This document shows positions 7,897 through 16,043 of a DNA stretch of 64,000 nt, piece after piece. The notes under the pieces are model-generated. The model was not told where the DNA came from, did not search any database, and was given only the letters and a program-made list of their open reading frames with translations. This DNA comes from Leptolyngbya ohadii IS1 (GTDB lineage: Bacteria; Cyanobacteriota; Cyanobacteriia; Elainellales; Elainellaceae). The stretch's first letter is position 1. Each line of letters starts with the position of its first letter. A program made the translations under genes and the position numbers. The stretch is from NCBI RefSeq assembly GCF_002215035.1, contig NZ_NKFP01000006.1:3253080-3317079 (forward strand). The letters are read 5' to 3'.

Positions 7897-10800
7897 ATGC
7901 CAAAGCTGCTTACTCTGCTGCTCGTTCACGATTCCGCTATAGAACGATCGCTTTGTCGTCGCTTACTCTGCAAAAATCCCCTTTTAGCAGATGTTTCGGG
8001 GGAGCAGCATTCCCTAAAAATTACCGAATGCGATGGGGTGGAAGCAGCACTGCGATCGTGCCAGCAGGCGATGCCCGACCTGATCTTGCTGAAGGCTTCT
8101 CTACCCGACAGGGGCAGTCTGGTGTTTCTGGAACGGCTCCGGCAGCAGGGGATAGCTCTGCCCGTTCTTTTATTGATTGCTCCAGGGGAAAACCAGGTGG
8201 CGATCGAGGCGTTGCGGCTAGGTGCCCAGGACTTTGTGATAACCACGCAGATCACGGCTGAGGAGTTAGGCTTGCGAGTGCGGGCAGGACTGGAGCGGCG
8301 GCAGCTTCAATACCATGAGCTTCAATACCATGAGCTTCAATACCATGAGCCTCAATGCCATGAGCTTCAACATTACCAGCTAAGACAACCTCATCGACGC
8401 CTTGAACAGGAACTTACCGATCGCAATCGCATTGAAGAACAGCTTCGAGAACGGGAAGCCCTGTTTCACGCTTTTATGAATCACAGTCCGGCGATCGCCT
8501 TCATGAAAGATGATGCTGGACGTATTGTGTATGCCAACCAGCGGCTTGAACGGCTGTTTCAAATAACGGCTGAGGAACTGATAGGCAAAACCGATTTTGA
8601 CCTTCTCCCTGAACCGATCGCCCAGCAGCTCCGAGCCAATGATTTGCTGATGCTGGAAAGTGGCTCTCCCATCGAATTTATCGAAGTGATTCCCAGTACG
8701 GACGGCTCTATTGCTCATTGGTTAACGCTCAGATTTCCCTTTACTGATAGCCAGGGGAATCGCTTTGTCGGGGGGGTTGCGGTTGACATCACAGCCAGAC
8801 GAGCGGCGGAAGATATTATTCGCAGAAACGAACGGGCAATGCGTGCCTTCGTCCAGATCATGCCGGATATGGTAATTCGGATGGATTCAACGGGATATCA
8901 TCTAGATGCTTCTCCGGGGCAGGTTCTCCTATACAATCCTCAGCAACCTCTGCAAGAGAAATCGGTCTATGATATTTTGCCCTATGAGCTAGCCAAACGA
9001 CGGATGCAGGCTGTTCATGAGGCGATCGCGACTAAAGAAGTTCAGGTCTACGAACAGGAGATTGAAGTAGCGGGGCAGATTCAGTACGAAGAGGTACGAG
9101 TCGTTGCCATTAACAACGCAGAAGTTTATGTAATTGTGCGGGACATTACGGCGCGAAAGCGAGCGGATATTGAGATTCGTCAAACCCGCAATTTTCTCAG
9201 AAGCGTAATCGAGCATTTGCCTGTTGCCCTGTTTGTAAAAGATGCCCGAAAGGAGCATTTTGGCACGTTTAGAGTGTGGAATCGGACGAGCGAGGGGATG
9301 TTTGGCATTCCCTCAGAACAAATCCTGGGGAAAACCAGCGATGAGTTGCTCTCCCTGCAAAAAGCCAACTTTTTCCACCAGACAGACCAGGAGATTTTTG
9401 CCCTTGGTAAGCCCAGCTATACCATCGAAGAAATGGTCGATCCCTACGATCTGGGGCGGCGAACGCTCTACACCATCAAGGTGCCGCTTTACGATGAACA
9501 GAATCAGCCAGAATATCTGATTGGCATCTGCGAAGACATTACCGAACGCAAGCGCCTCGAATCCGAGCTAAAAACTCGCCAGCGGCTTTTAAATGCCTTT
9601 TTTGAAGCTGCCTCCACGGTCGGGGTTGGGTTTGCGATCGCCGATAGTCAACTGCGCTACGTCCAGCTCAACGCCCATTTAGCAGCAATCAACGGCTACC
9701 CGGTCGAAGACCATTTGGGTAAACCGCTCCCGGAACTTCTGCCCGATCTGACCCCCCAAATTGCCCCTATCTTGCAGCAGGTGCTTGCCACCGGAGAGCC
9801 TGTCTTGAATCTGGAAGTTTCTAGCGAGCTGCCCAGCCATCCGGGAGCTGTGCGCCACTGGCTTGTGTCCTACTTTTCGATTCCCCATCCAGACTGCTCA
9901 GAAGCGTCACTGGGAACCATTCTGATTGAAATTAGCGATCGCAAGCAGATTGAACAGGAACTACAGCAGGCAAAGGAAGCGGCGGAAGCGGCGAATCTAG
10001 CCAAAAGCACCTTCCTGGCAAATATGAGCCACGAACTGCGAACTCCTCTCAATGCCGTTCTGGGATTCTCGGAGCTGATGATGCACAACCCTGCCCTGCC
10101 GCCCAACCTGCGAGAGGACATTGGGATAATTCACCAGAGCGGTAATCATCTCCTGGGCTTAATTAACGACATTTTGGACATTGCCAAAATTGAAGCCGGA
10201 CACGCGACGGTCGAGAAAAGCAGCTTTGACCTGTTTGCCCTCCTCTATACCATTCGGAGTTTGCTGCTGGAAGCTGCTACTGCAAAAGGGATTCGGCTGA
10301 ATTTAGAAATTGATTCAGTTGATTCAGAGGTTCCCCAATTCGTGATCGCCGACGCTCAAAAACTGCGTCAGGTGCTGCTGAATCTGCTGGGAAATGCAAT
10401 CAAATTCACTCATCAGGGCAGTGTTACGTTACGGGTCAGCAGCACCCCTCCTGCGCCAGTAGCCCAGCACCTTCAGTTTCAGGTCATAGATACGGGCGTT
10501 GGTATTGCCGCCGCAGAGCTAAACAGCATCTTTGCCCCTTTCTTCCAGGCAAATGCAGGCAAGCTTTCCGGCAAAGGAACTGGCTTAGGACTCACGATTA
10601 GCCGTAAGCTGCTGGAACTCATGGGGGGCAGCATTACCGTCCTCAGTGCCCCCGACCAGGGCAGCACATTCACCGTTACTCTCCCGATCGATCGCTCCAA
10701 GAACAAATCCAGTGAACCAGAACAGCACGATCGCCCTGTGATCGGTTTAGCCCCCGGTCAGCCCAACTACCGCATTCTGGTTGTCGATGATCAGCCCGAA

Positions 10801-11418
10801 AATCGGCTGCTGCTGGTTAAACTCCTGACCCAGATTGGGTTAAACGTGCGGGAGGCGATCGATGGACAGGAAGCCATTCAGGTCTGGCAACAGTGGCACC
10901 CTCACCTGATCTGGATGGATCTGCAAATGCCGATCGTCGATGGCTATGAGGCAACGCGATGCATTCGGGCGATCGAGCAGCGTGAATGGGATGCGGGGGA
11001 GCGGGGAAGTCTTGCCTCACCGACCAAAATCATTGCCCTCACTGCCTATGCCTTCGAGATCGACCAGGTTGCTAGCATGGATGCAGGGTGTGATGATTTT
11101 TTGCCCAAGCCCTTTACGGAAGCTGCACTGTTTAGAAAGATGTCCTGCCATTTGGGGCTGCGGTATCTCTATGCTGAAGGGAATGCTTTCCAGACTGAGG
11201 GATCGCCCTTTTGCCAGCCGCTCACCCAGCTAGATTTGCACATTATGCCCCTCGAATGGATTCTGGAAATGCATAATGCTGCCCTTGACCTGGATGATCA
11301 GCGGCTCTATCAACTCATTCAACAGATTCCTGAGCAGGAGAAAGGTCTGACTACTGCTCTCACTGCCCTGGTTGATACGTTTCAGCTGAACGTGATCGCT
11401 GCTCTCACTTTCCTTTAA
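7897..11418 (+). CDS. Large hybrid sensor histidine kinase: pseudo-receiver, several PAS, HisKA-HATPase, receiver
   Basis: A 1173-residue cytoplasmic phosphorelay protein. Order: N-terminal receiver-like domain (1-130); a linker with five 15-bp repeats; about four PAS/PAC modules (from FHAFMNHSPAIAFMK, RAFVQIMPDMVIRM, FLRSVIEHLPVALFV and LNAFFEAASTVGVGF); dimerisation/phospho-acceptor helix with His712 in MSHELRTPLNAVLGF; HATPase (GTGLGLTISRKLLELMGG); receiver with Asp1008 in WMDLQMP; and a C-terminal helical tail of about 80 residues. The first receiver has Lys66 where the phosphorylated Asp should be and VHDS instead of the acidic pair, so it cannot be phosphorylated normally. No transmembrane segment is seen. 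The next kinase starts 25 bp downstream, so they are likely co-transcribed. Confidence 0.9.
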   Translation: MPKLLTLLLVHDSAIERSLCRRLLCKNPLLADVSGEQHSLKITECDGVEAALRSCQQAMPDLILLKASLPDRGSLVFLERLRQQGIALPVLLLIAPGENQVAIEALRLGAQDFVITTQITAEELGLRVRAGLERRQLQYHELQYHELQYHEPQCHELQHYQLRQPHRRLEQELTDRNRIEEQLREREALFHAFMNHSPAIAFMKDDAGRIVYANQRLERLFQITAEELIGKTDFDLLPEPIAQQLRANDLLMLESGSPIEFIEVIPSTDGSIAHWLTLRFPFTDSQGNRFVGGVAVDITARRAAEDIIRRNERAMRAFVQIMPDMVIRMDSTGYHLDASPGQVLLYNPQQPLQEKSVYDILPYELAKRRMQAVHEAIATKEVQVYEQEIEVAGQIQYEEVRVVAINNAEVYVIVRDITARKRADIEIRQTRNFLRSVIEHLPVALFVKDARKEHFGTFRVWNRTSEGMFGIPSEQILGKTSDELLSLQKANFFHQTDQEIFALGKPSYTIEEMVDPYDLGRRTLYTIKVPLYDEQNQPEYLIGICEDITERKRLESELKTRQRLLNAFFEAASTVGVGFAIADSQLRYVQLNAHLAAINGYPVEDHLGKPLPELLPDLTPQIAPILQQVLATGEPVLNLEVSSELPSHPGAVRHWLVSYFSIPHPDCSEASLGTILIEISDRKQIEQELQQAKEAAEAANLAKSTFLANMSHELRTPLNAVLGFSELMMHNPALPPNLREDIGIIHQSGNHLLGLINDILDIAKIEAGHATVEKSSFDLFALLYTIRSLLLEAATAKGIRLNLEIDSVDSEVPQFVIADAQKLRQVLLNLLGNAIKFTHQGSVTLRVSSTPPAPVAQHLQFQVIDTGVGIAAAELNSIFAPFFQANAGKLSGKGTGLGLTISRKLLELMGGSITVLSAPDQGSTFTVTLPIDRSKNKSSEPEQHDRPVIGLAPGQPNYRILVVDDQPENRLLLVKLLTQIGLNVREAIDGQEAIQVWQQWHPHLIWMDLQMPIVDGYEATRCIRAIEQREWDAGERGSLASPTKIIALTAYAFEIDQVASMDAGCDDFLPKPFTEAALFRKMSCHLGLRYLYAEGNAFQTEGSPFCQPLTQLDLHIMPLEWILEMHNAALDLDDQRLYQLIQQIPEQEKGLTTALTALVDTFQLNVIAALTFL
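8305..8379 (+). repeat. Five 15-bp in-frame tandem repeats in the hybrid kinase
   Basis: Unit CTTCAATACCATGAG: three perfect copies (8305-8349), then two diverged ones. It encodes LQYHE repeats in the helix linking the pseudo-receiver to the first PAS domain, so copy number changes the linker length by five residues at a time. Confidence 0.9.
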
Positions 11419-11443
11419 AGGCATCTGCCTCAATGCGTTCGCT

Positions 11444-13402
11444 ATGTTAACCATGCTTGACCCTGCTTCTACTGCCGTTATTTTGCTGGTAGACGACAAT
11501 CCAAATAATTTGCGGCTGCTGGCTAAGATCCTGGAGGCAGAGGGGTTTACGGTGCGAAAGGCACTGAGTGGCAAAATGGCACTGCAAGGGGCAAATCGCA
11601 ATCCTCCTGATCTGATTTTGTTGGATATCAATATGCCGGAAATGAACGGCTATGAGGTCTGCCAGCGGCTCAAAGCCAATACGCTAACCCGCGATATCCC
11701 GGTGATCTTTATTAGCGCTCTTAACCAGATCGATGACAAAGTTCAGGCGTTTGCCCTGGGCGCACAGGACTACATCACAAAACCCTTTCAGGAACTCGAA
11801 GTCCTGGCACGAATTAGAAATCAACTGATGATTGTTCAGCAGCAGCGTCAGTTACTCCGGCAGAATGATCAGCTTTTGCAGGAAATTCAGGAACGGCAGG
11901 CGATCGAAGCAGAAGTCCGCCAGCTCAACGCCGATCTGGAGCAACGGGTACAGGCTCGCACGCTAGAACTCCAGCAGTCTCTCTATTTTGAAGCAATCCT
12001 GAAACGCATTTCGGATAGGGTGCGCGACTCGCTCGATCAGCACCAGATTTTACAGGAGGCGATCGAAGAACTCACGGTTGCTCTGAAACTACACTTCTGT
12101 AACGCCATACTGTACGGCACCGATCGCGATGGGGATTGCGGCGTGGAGTGTGATGGACGTTGCAGAACAGCGATTTTCCAGTATCAATCCTGCGAGGAGC
12201 AGGGCACGCCATTCAAGAATAGTCAAACCCAGGCGCAGCTTATCTGTGATCTCCCAGAAATTCAGGGACAGCTTCAGCAGCATCAGGTTTACGCTGCCTT
12301 CTGTGCAGTTCAGCCCGATCCGGCTCATCCGGCTTTTGCCATCCTGGTTTGTCCGGTCTTTGACGATCGGGTTGAGAAATGCGGACGATCGGGAGATCTC
12401 TGGCTGTTTAAGGCACCTGGCTCCAGTTTTAATCAGCTTGAAATTCAATTGGTGCAGCAGGTCGCCAACCAGTGTGCGATCGCTCTCCGGCAGGCAAGGC
12501 TTTACGAAGCGGCTCAAATTCAGGTGCAGGAACTTCAGCGGCTTAACCAGCTCAAGGACGATTTTCTCAGCACCATTTCCCATGAGTTACGAACCCCGAT
12601 CGCAACGATGAAGACGATCGTGCAAATGCTGGATTCTCTGATGGCGCAGATGCCGCTGCTGGAGGCAGATTCTCTATCGTCGGAGAACCAGATCCCAAAC
12701 CCCAGGATTGCCCAATACCTTGAGATTTTGAAGAATGAGTGCGATCGCGAATTAAATCTGGTAGAGGATTTGCTCAACCTTCAGCGGGTTGAAGCGGGGA
12801 TGTTTTCAGCTCACCAGAGCCAGATCGATCTACAAAGCTGGATTCTCCACGTCATTGAACCCTTTGAATCTCGGATGCAGGAGCAGCAGCAAACGCTCTG
12901 TGTCAATTTGGCTCCTAATTTGCCTGTCATCTATCTCGATCCGCTGGGGTTTAGTCGCATCATTATCGAACTGCTCAACAATGCGCTGAAATATACGCCT
13001 GCTGGCGAAACGATTACCGTTTCTGTCGATGTCATTGCTGATGATGCGCTGAATCAGATGTCTAACCCCTCAGTCGATCGATTGAAGAATGCTTTAGGGA
13101 AGGGAAAGGGCGATGTAAGGAGCGATGCAAAGGGCGGTCAATACAGCCAGAATGCTCTCCTGAAGCTACAGGTGATCAATACCGGAGCCGAAATTTCCGC
13201 CGAGGAAATCCCCCGCATCTTCGATAAGTTTTACCGCATCCCCAGCAATGATCCGTGGAAATATGGCGGAACGGGATTAGGGCTGGCATTAGTCAAAAAG
13301 CTAGTCGAACAAATGCCGGGTGAAATCAGCGTTGCAAGTGGGTGCGGTCGGACTTGTTTTACGGTGAGAGCGGCTATTTTTACGGAATCCGCACTGTTCT
13401 AG
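11444..13402 (+). CDS. Response-regulator/histidine kinase hybrid: receiver, GAF-like, HisKA, HATPase
   Basis: A 652-residue protein. The N-terminal receiver is intact (VDDNPNN, phospho-acceptor Asp61 in LILLDINMPEMNG, and TKPF). A coiled-coil linker (about 125-175, Q/E-rich) follows, then a GAF-like region (about 185-355). The kinase core has His380 in STISHELRTPIATM and an HATPase ending GTGLGLALVKKLVEQM. This receiver-first layout is common in cyanobacterial kinases that take phosphate from a partner. It lies 25 bp after the larger hybrid kinase, making that protein the obvious partner. Its 3' end overlaps the convergent gene at 13380-13706 by 23 bp. Confidence 0.9.
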   Translation: MLTMLDPASTAVILLVDDNPNNLRLLAKILEAEGFTVRKALSGKMALQGANRNPPDLILLDINMPEMNGYEVCQRLKANTLTRDIPVIFISALNQIDDKVQAFALGAQDYITKPFQELEVLARIRNQLMIVQQQRQLLRQNDQLLQEIQERQAIEAEVRQLNADLEQRVQARTLELQQSLYFEAILKRISDRVRDSLDQHQILQEAIEELTVALKLHFCNAILYGTDRDGDCGVECDGRCRTAIFQYQSCEEQGTPFKNSQTQAQLICDLPEIQGQLQQHQVYAAFCAVQPDPAHPAFAILVCPVFDDRVEKCGRSGDLWLFKAPGSSFNQLEIQLVQQVANQCAIALRQARLYEAAQIQVQELQRLNQLKDDFLSTISHELRTPIATMKTIVQMLDSLMAQMPLLEADSLSSENQIPNPRIAQYLEILKNECDRELNLVEDLLNLQRVEAGMFSAHQSQIDLQSWILHVIEPFESRMQEQQQTLCVNLAPNLPVIYLDPLGFSRIIIELLNNALKYTPAGETITVSVDVIADDALNQMSNPSVDRLKNALGKGKGDVRSDAKGGQYSQNALLKLQVINTGAEISAEEIPRIFDKFYRIPSNDPWKYGGTGLGLALVKKLVEQMPGEISVASGCGRTCFTVRAAIFTESALF

Positions 13403-13706
13403 TCAGGCGGCGCAGTTCCAGAATGAAGCGATCGACCGCGAACCTGGAAATTCCCTGCTCACTGAGCTGCTGCATGAGGCGGCTGAGCATGGCATCCGTG
13501 ATTTGATAAATGTCCACACCCGATCGGGGATTTTTAATACAATTCCAATATTGCTGTGCCTCGCCTTCCGGATCGCTCTCAATCCGCTGCGTGTAATAGT
13601 AGGCAACAGAGCGATCGCAGGTTTCTCTCCACCAGTGCCAGTATTCCGATAGGGTTGAGAGGAGGCTTGTCCGGGGAGATTGCGATCGTTGAGGAAGGTA
13701 AGCCAT
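13380..13706 (-). CDS. Hypothetical protein, 108 aa
   Basis: Not recognised. A small soluble protein rich in Trp/Tyr near its start (EYWHWWRETCDRSVAYYYTQR), with a C-terminal helical part (ITDAMLSRLMQQLSEQGISRFAVDRFILELRRL). It overlaps the 3' end of the convergent kinase gene by 23 bp. The clean start at 13706, compact frame and lack of competition on the other strand support it as a real gene. Confidence 0.55.
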   Translation of the reverse strand: MAYLPQRSQSPRTSLLSTLSEYWHWWRETCDRSVAYYYTQRIESDPEGEAQQYWNCIKNPRSGVDIYQITDAMLSRLMQQLSEQGISRFAVDRFILELRRLTRTVRIP

Positions 13707-13903
13707 AACCTATACCTAAAGTTAGAGGAACTGAACTTCGGTTTAGTATAGTAGGCGACGCAATACTAATTCCTATATCGTTACTTAACGATATACCTCT
13801 GACTCACGCAAATAAAAAGATTGGTAAATCCTTCTGACGCAGCAGGTTGGAAAAGCCTGTCCTGGACATAATTCAGGTGATATGTTCCCTCACCGATCGA
13901 TTC

Positions 13904-14845
13904 ATGCCCATTTCCCAAATTTTCCTCCAGGCTCAAGCAGCTCCCTGTTCCCGTTTGATCTTCGGGGCGTGGCGAATGGCGCAGTGGCAGATGACAACTT
14001 TCCAAATTCGCGAGCTGATCGATCGCTGTTTGGAATGGGGCATTACCAGCTTTGATCATGCCGATATCTACGGGGACTATACCTGCGAAGGGCTATTTGG
14101 GGCAGCGTTGGCAGAAGCTCCAGCCCTGCGAGAACAGATTCAAATTATCGATAAATGCGGCATCAGGCTGGTGTCCGATCGTCGTCCGCAGCATCAAATG
14201 CACGATTACGATACGAGTGCCGCCCACATCATCGCTTCGGTAAATCATTCCCTCAAACAGCTTCACACGGATTATCTGGATGTTTTGTTAATCCATCGTC
14301 CCGATCCCCTCATGGATGCGGATGACGTCGCCCAGGCATTTATCGATTTGCACCAGGCGGGAAAAGTGCGTCATTTTGGCGTGTCTAATTTCACACCCAG
14401 TCAATTTAATTTACTGGCTTCGCGTCTGCCCTTTCCGCTGGTAACGAATCAAGTTGAGATTTCCGTGCTGCACCTCGACCCCTTCACCGACGGCACCCTT
14501 GATCAGTGTCAGCAGCTGCGGATTGCCCCAATGGCATGGTCTCCCCTGGCGGGCGGTCGTCTCTTTCAGTCCCAAAATCATCAACCGCAAAATCATCAGC
14601 CGCAAAACGATCGGACTCAGCGAGTTCGTGCCGCACTTCAACAGGTCGGCGAACAGCTCAACGGAGCCACGACCGATCAGGTGGCATTTGCGTGGTTACT
14701 CACCCATCCGGCAAAAATTATCCCGATTCTGGGGACAGGTAAGATCGATCGCATCCAATCCGCAGTAGCGGCAGAAAAACTACGGCTATCTCGCGAACAG
14801 TGGTTCACGATCTGGACTGCCTCGACGGGTGCAGAAGTCCCTTAA
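13904..14845 (+). CDS. Aldo/keto reductase family oxidoreductase
   Basis: A 313-residue TIM-barrel NADPH-dependent reductase. Motifs are CLEWGITSFDHADIYG (catalytic Asp/Tyr), LDVLLIHRPDPLMD, GKVRHFGVSNFTPSQ and a C-terminal IIPILGTGKIDRI. It is most like the YdhF-type subgroup. The frame is open to a TTG at 13847, but the ATG at 13904 begins right before the first strand and is preferred. An insertion of 15-bp repeats (14571-14615) gives a QNHQPQNHQPQN stretch in the loop before the last helices. Substrate unknown. Confidence 0.88.
   Translation: MPISQIFLQAQAAPCSRLIFGAWRMAQWQMTTFQIRELIDRCLEWGITSFDHADIYGDYTCEGLFGAALAEAPALREQIQIIDKCGIRLVSDRRPQHQMHDYDTSAAHIIASVNHSLKQLHTDYLDVLLIHRPDPLMDADDVAQAFIDLHQAGKVRHFGVSNFTPSQFNLLASRLPFPLVTNQVEISVLHLDPFTDGTLDQCQQLRIAPMAWSPLAGGRLFQSQNHQPQNHQPQNDRTQRVRAALQQVGEQLNGATTDQVAFAWLLTHPAKIIPILGTGKIDRIQSAVAAEKLRLSREQWFTIWTASTGAEVP
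14571..14615 (+). repeat. Three 15-bp in-frame repeats in the aldo/keto reductase gene
   Basis: Units near CGCAAAATCATCAGC, coding for QNHQP repeats in a surface loop. They are diverged at the third copy. Confidence 0.8.
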
Positions 14846-14852
14846 ATCCCAT

Positions 14853-14883
14853 AAAAAAGCGTGGCAGGACAAACCCACCACAC
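14853..14883 (-). terminator. Rho-independent-type terminator of the peroxiredoxin gene
   Basis: Read on the minus strand, a GTGTGG/CCACGC stem (6 bp with one G-U pair) is followed by six T residues (14853-14858 complement). It lies about 95 bp after the peroxiredoxin stop codon. The plus-strand version has a mismatch and no T-run, so it probably acts only on the minus strand. Confidence 0.55.
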
Positions 14884-14977
14884 TCAATAGAATCATTTGA
14901 ATAATCTAGAGAACGATCGCTCCTAAGCCATAAAGAAACGATCGCCCATCAAGTCAATTCAAACAAACGAATTCAAA

Positions 14978-15589
14978 CTACACCGCAGCGAAGAAATCCT
15001 TCGACTTCACGGGGTCAGGAATCATCGTTGCTTCACCGGGCTTCCAGTTTGCGGGGCAAACCTCATCCGGGTGGGACTGAACGTACTGGATTGCTTGCAG
15101 GGTGCGGAGGGTTTCATCCACACTGCGACCGAATGCCAGGTTGTTGATCGTAGAGTGCTGGATCACACCATCTTTGTCGATGATGAACAGACCGCGCAGA
15201 GCTACACCCGCTTCGGGGTCAAGCACGTTGTAAGCAGCGCTGATTTCCTTCTTGATGTCCGCCACGAGGGGATAGTTCAGGTCGCCCACACCGCCGGACT
15301 TCCGATCGGTCTGCGTCCATGCCAGGTGAGAGAATTCGCTATCTACCGATACGCCCAGAACTTCGGTGTTGATGCTCTTGAACTCTTCGTAGCGATCGCT
15401 GAATGCCGTAATTTCAGTCGGGCAAACAAAGGTGAAGTCGAGCGGATAGAAGAACAGCACGACATACTTGCCGCGATAGTCGGACAGCTTGATCGTCTTG
15501 AATTCCTGATCATAAACAGCGGTTGCCGTGAAGTCAGGAGCAGCCTGACCAACCCGAAGGCATCCTTGCTGGCTGTAAGACAAGGTCAT
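14978..15589 (-). CDS. Typical 2-Cys peroxiredoxin
   Basis: A 203-residue AhpC/Prx1-type thioredoxin-dependent peroxidase. The peroxidatic cysteine is in [13 protein letters not shown] (about residue 55), with the active-site Pro/Thr, and the resolving cysteine is in [10 protein letters not shown] (about 177). It removes H2O2 and alkyl hydroperoxides in the cytoplasm and in chloroplast-type photosynthetic cells. The gene stands alone with a long divergent promoter region (15590-16043) containing a perfect palindrome and a terminator downstream. Confidence 0.95.
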   Translation of the reverse strand: MTLSYSQQGCLRVGQAAPDFTATAVYDQEFKTIKLSDYRGKYVVLFFYPLDFTFVCPTEITAFSDRYEEFKSINTEVLGVSVDSEFSHLAWTQTDRKSGGVGDLNYPLVADIKKEISAAYNVLDPEAGVALRGLFIIDKDGVIQHSTINNLAFGRSVDETLRTLQAIQYVQSHPDEVCPANWKPGEATMIPDPVKSKDFFAAV

Positions 15590-16043
15590 GAATTACTCTC
15601 CTTTAATGCGTCTCAGTGCGTCTAACAATGCGTCTAACAATATGAACTTTCCACCGAATCCTGTCCTGAACTCTGGTCAAGCTATGCAGTTTGAGGATGC
15701 AGCTTAAACGAATCGAGATTCAGATTGAGGTTCAGATTAAGGTTCCAAACTTGCGCAGGTTCAGATTTATTCAGATCATCAGATCAATCACGACGGAAAA
15801 CAGGGAATCTTTGATTGAAACTTTTCTCCCGAACACCTGCTTCAAACGCCTAACCCGGACGTTTCGCTCAAGCGTCATCGAAAGCTCCACAGATTCAATG
15901 CTGCAATCGATCGTCATTACGATCTGTAACGACTATATCATAGTCATAACGATTTTGAGTAGTCCTAAGCTAAAGTCATTCCGACAACACCTTCCCGCAC
16001 CTCCCCACTCCCCTACTTCCCCATCTACCCCCAGGAGACCCCC
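15590..16043. promoter_or_regulatory. Divergent intergenic region between peroxiredoxin and debranching-enzyme genes
   Basis: A 454-bp region holding the promoters of both genes. It contains degenerate tandem units upstream of the peroxiredoxin start (TGCGTCTAACA, 15608-15640), a run of AGATTCAGATT-like units (15715-15785), the palindrome at 15931-15945 and a C-rich stretch just before the debranching gene. No coding sequence convinced me. Confidence 0.5.
15931..15945. promoter_or_regulatory. Perfect palindrome GACTAT-ATC-ATAGTC, possible operator
   Basis: A 6-bp inverted repeat with a 3-base centre, flanked by GTCATTACGAT, CTGTAACGAC and GTCATAACGAT, which look like three variants of one half-site. 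Its place between the divergent peroxiredoxin and debranching genes suits a regulator site. The cognate factor is unknown and the site does not match the AT-rich Fur/PerR box. Confidence 0.35.

Noticed and set aside
8305-8379. Tandem repeats considered as a CRISPR array
   Set aside because: Units are contiguous without spacers and in frame with the kinase.
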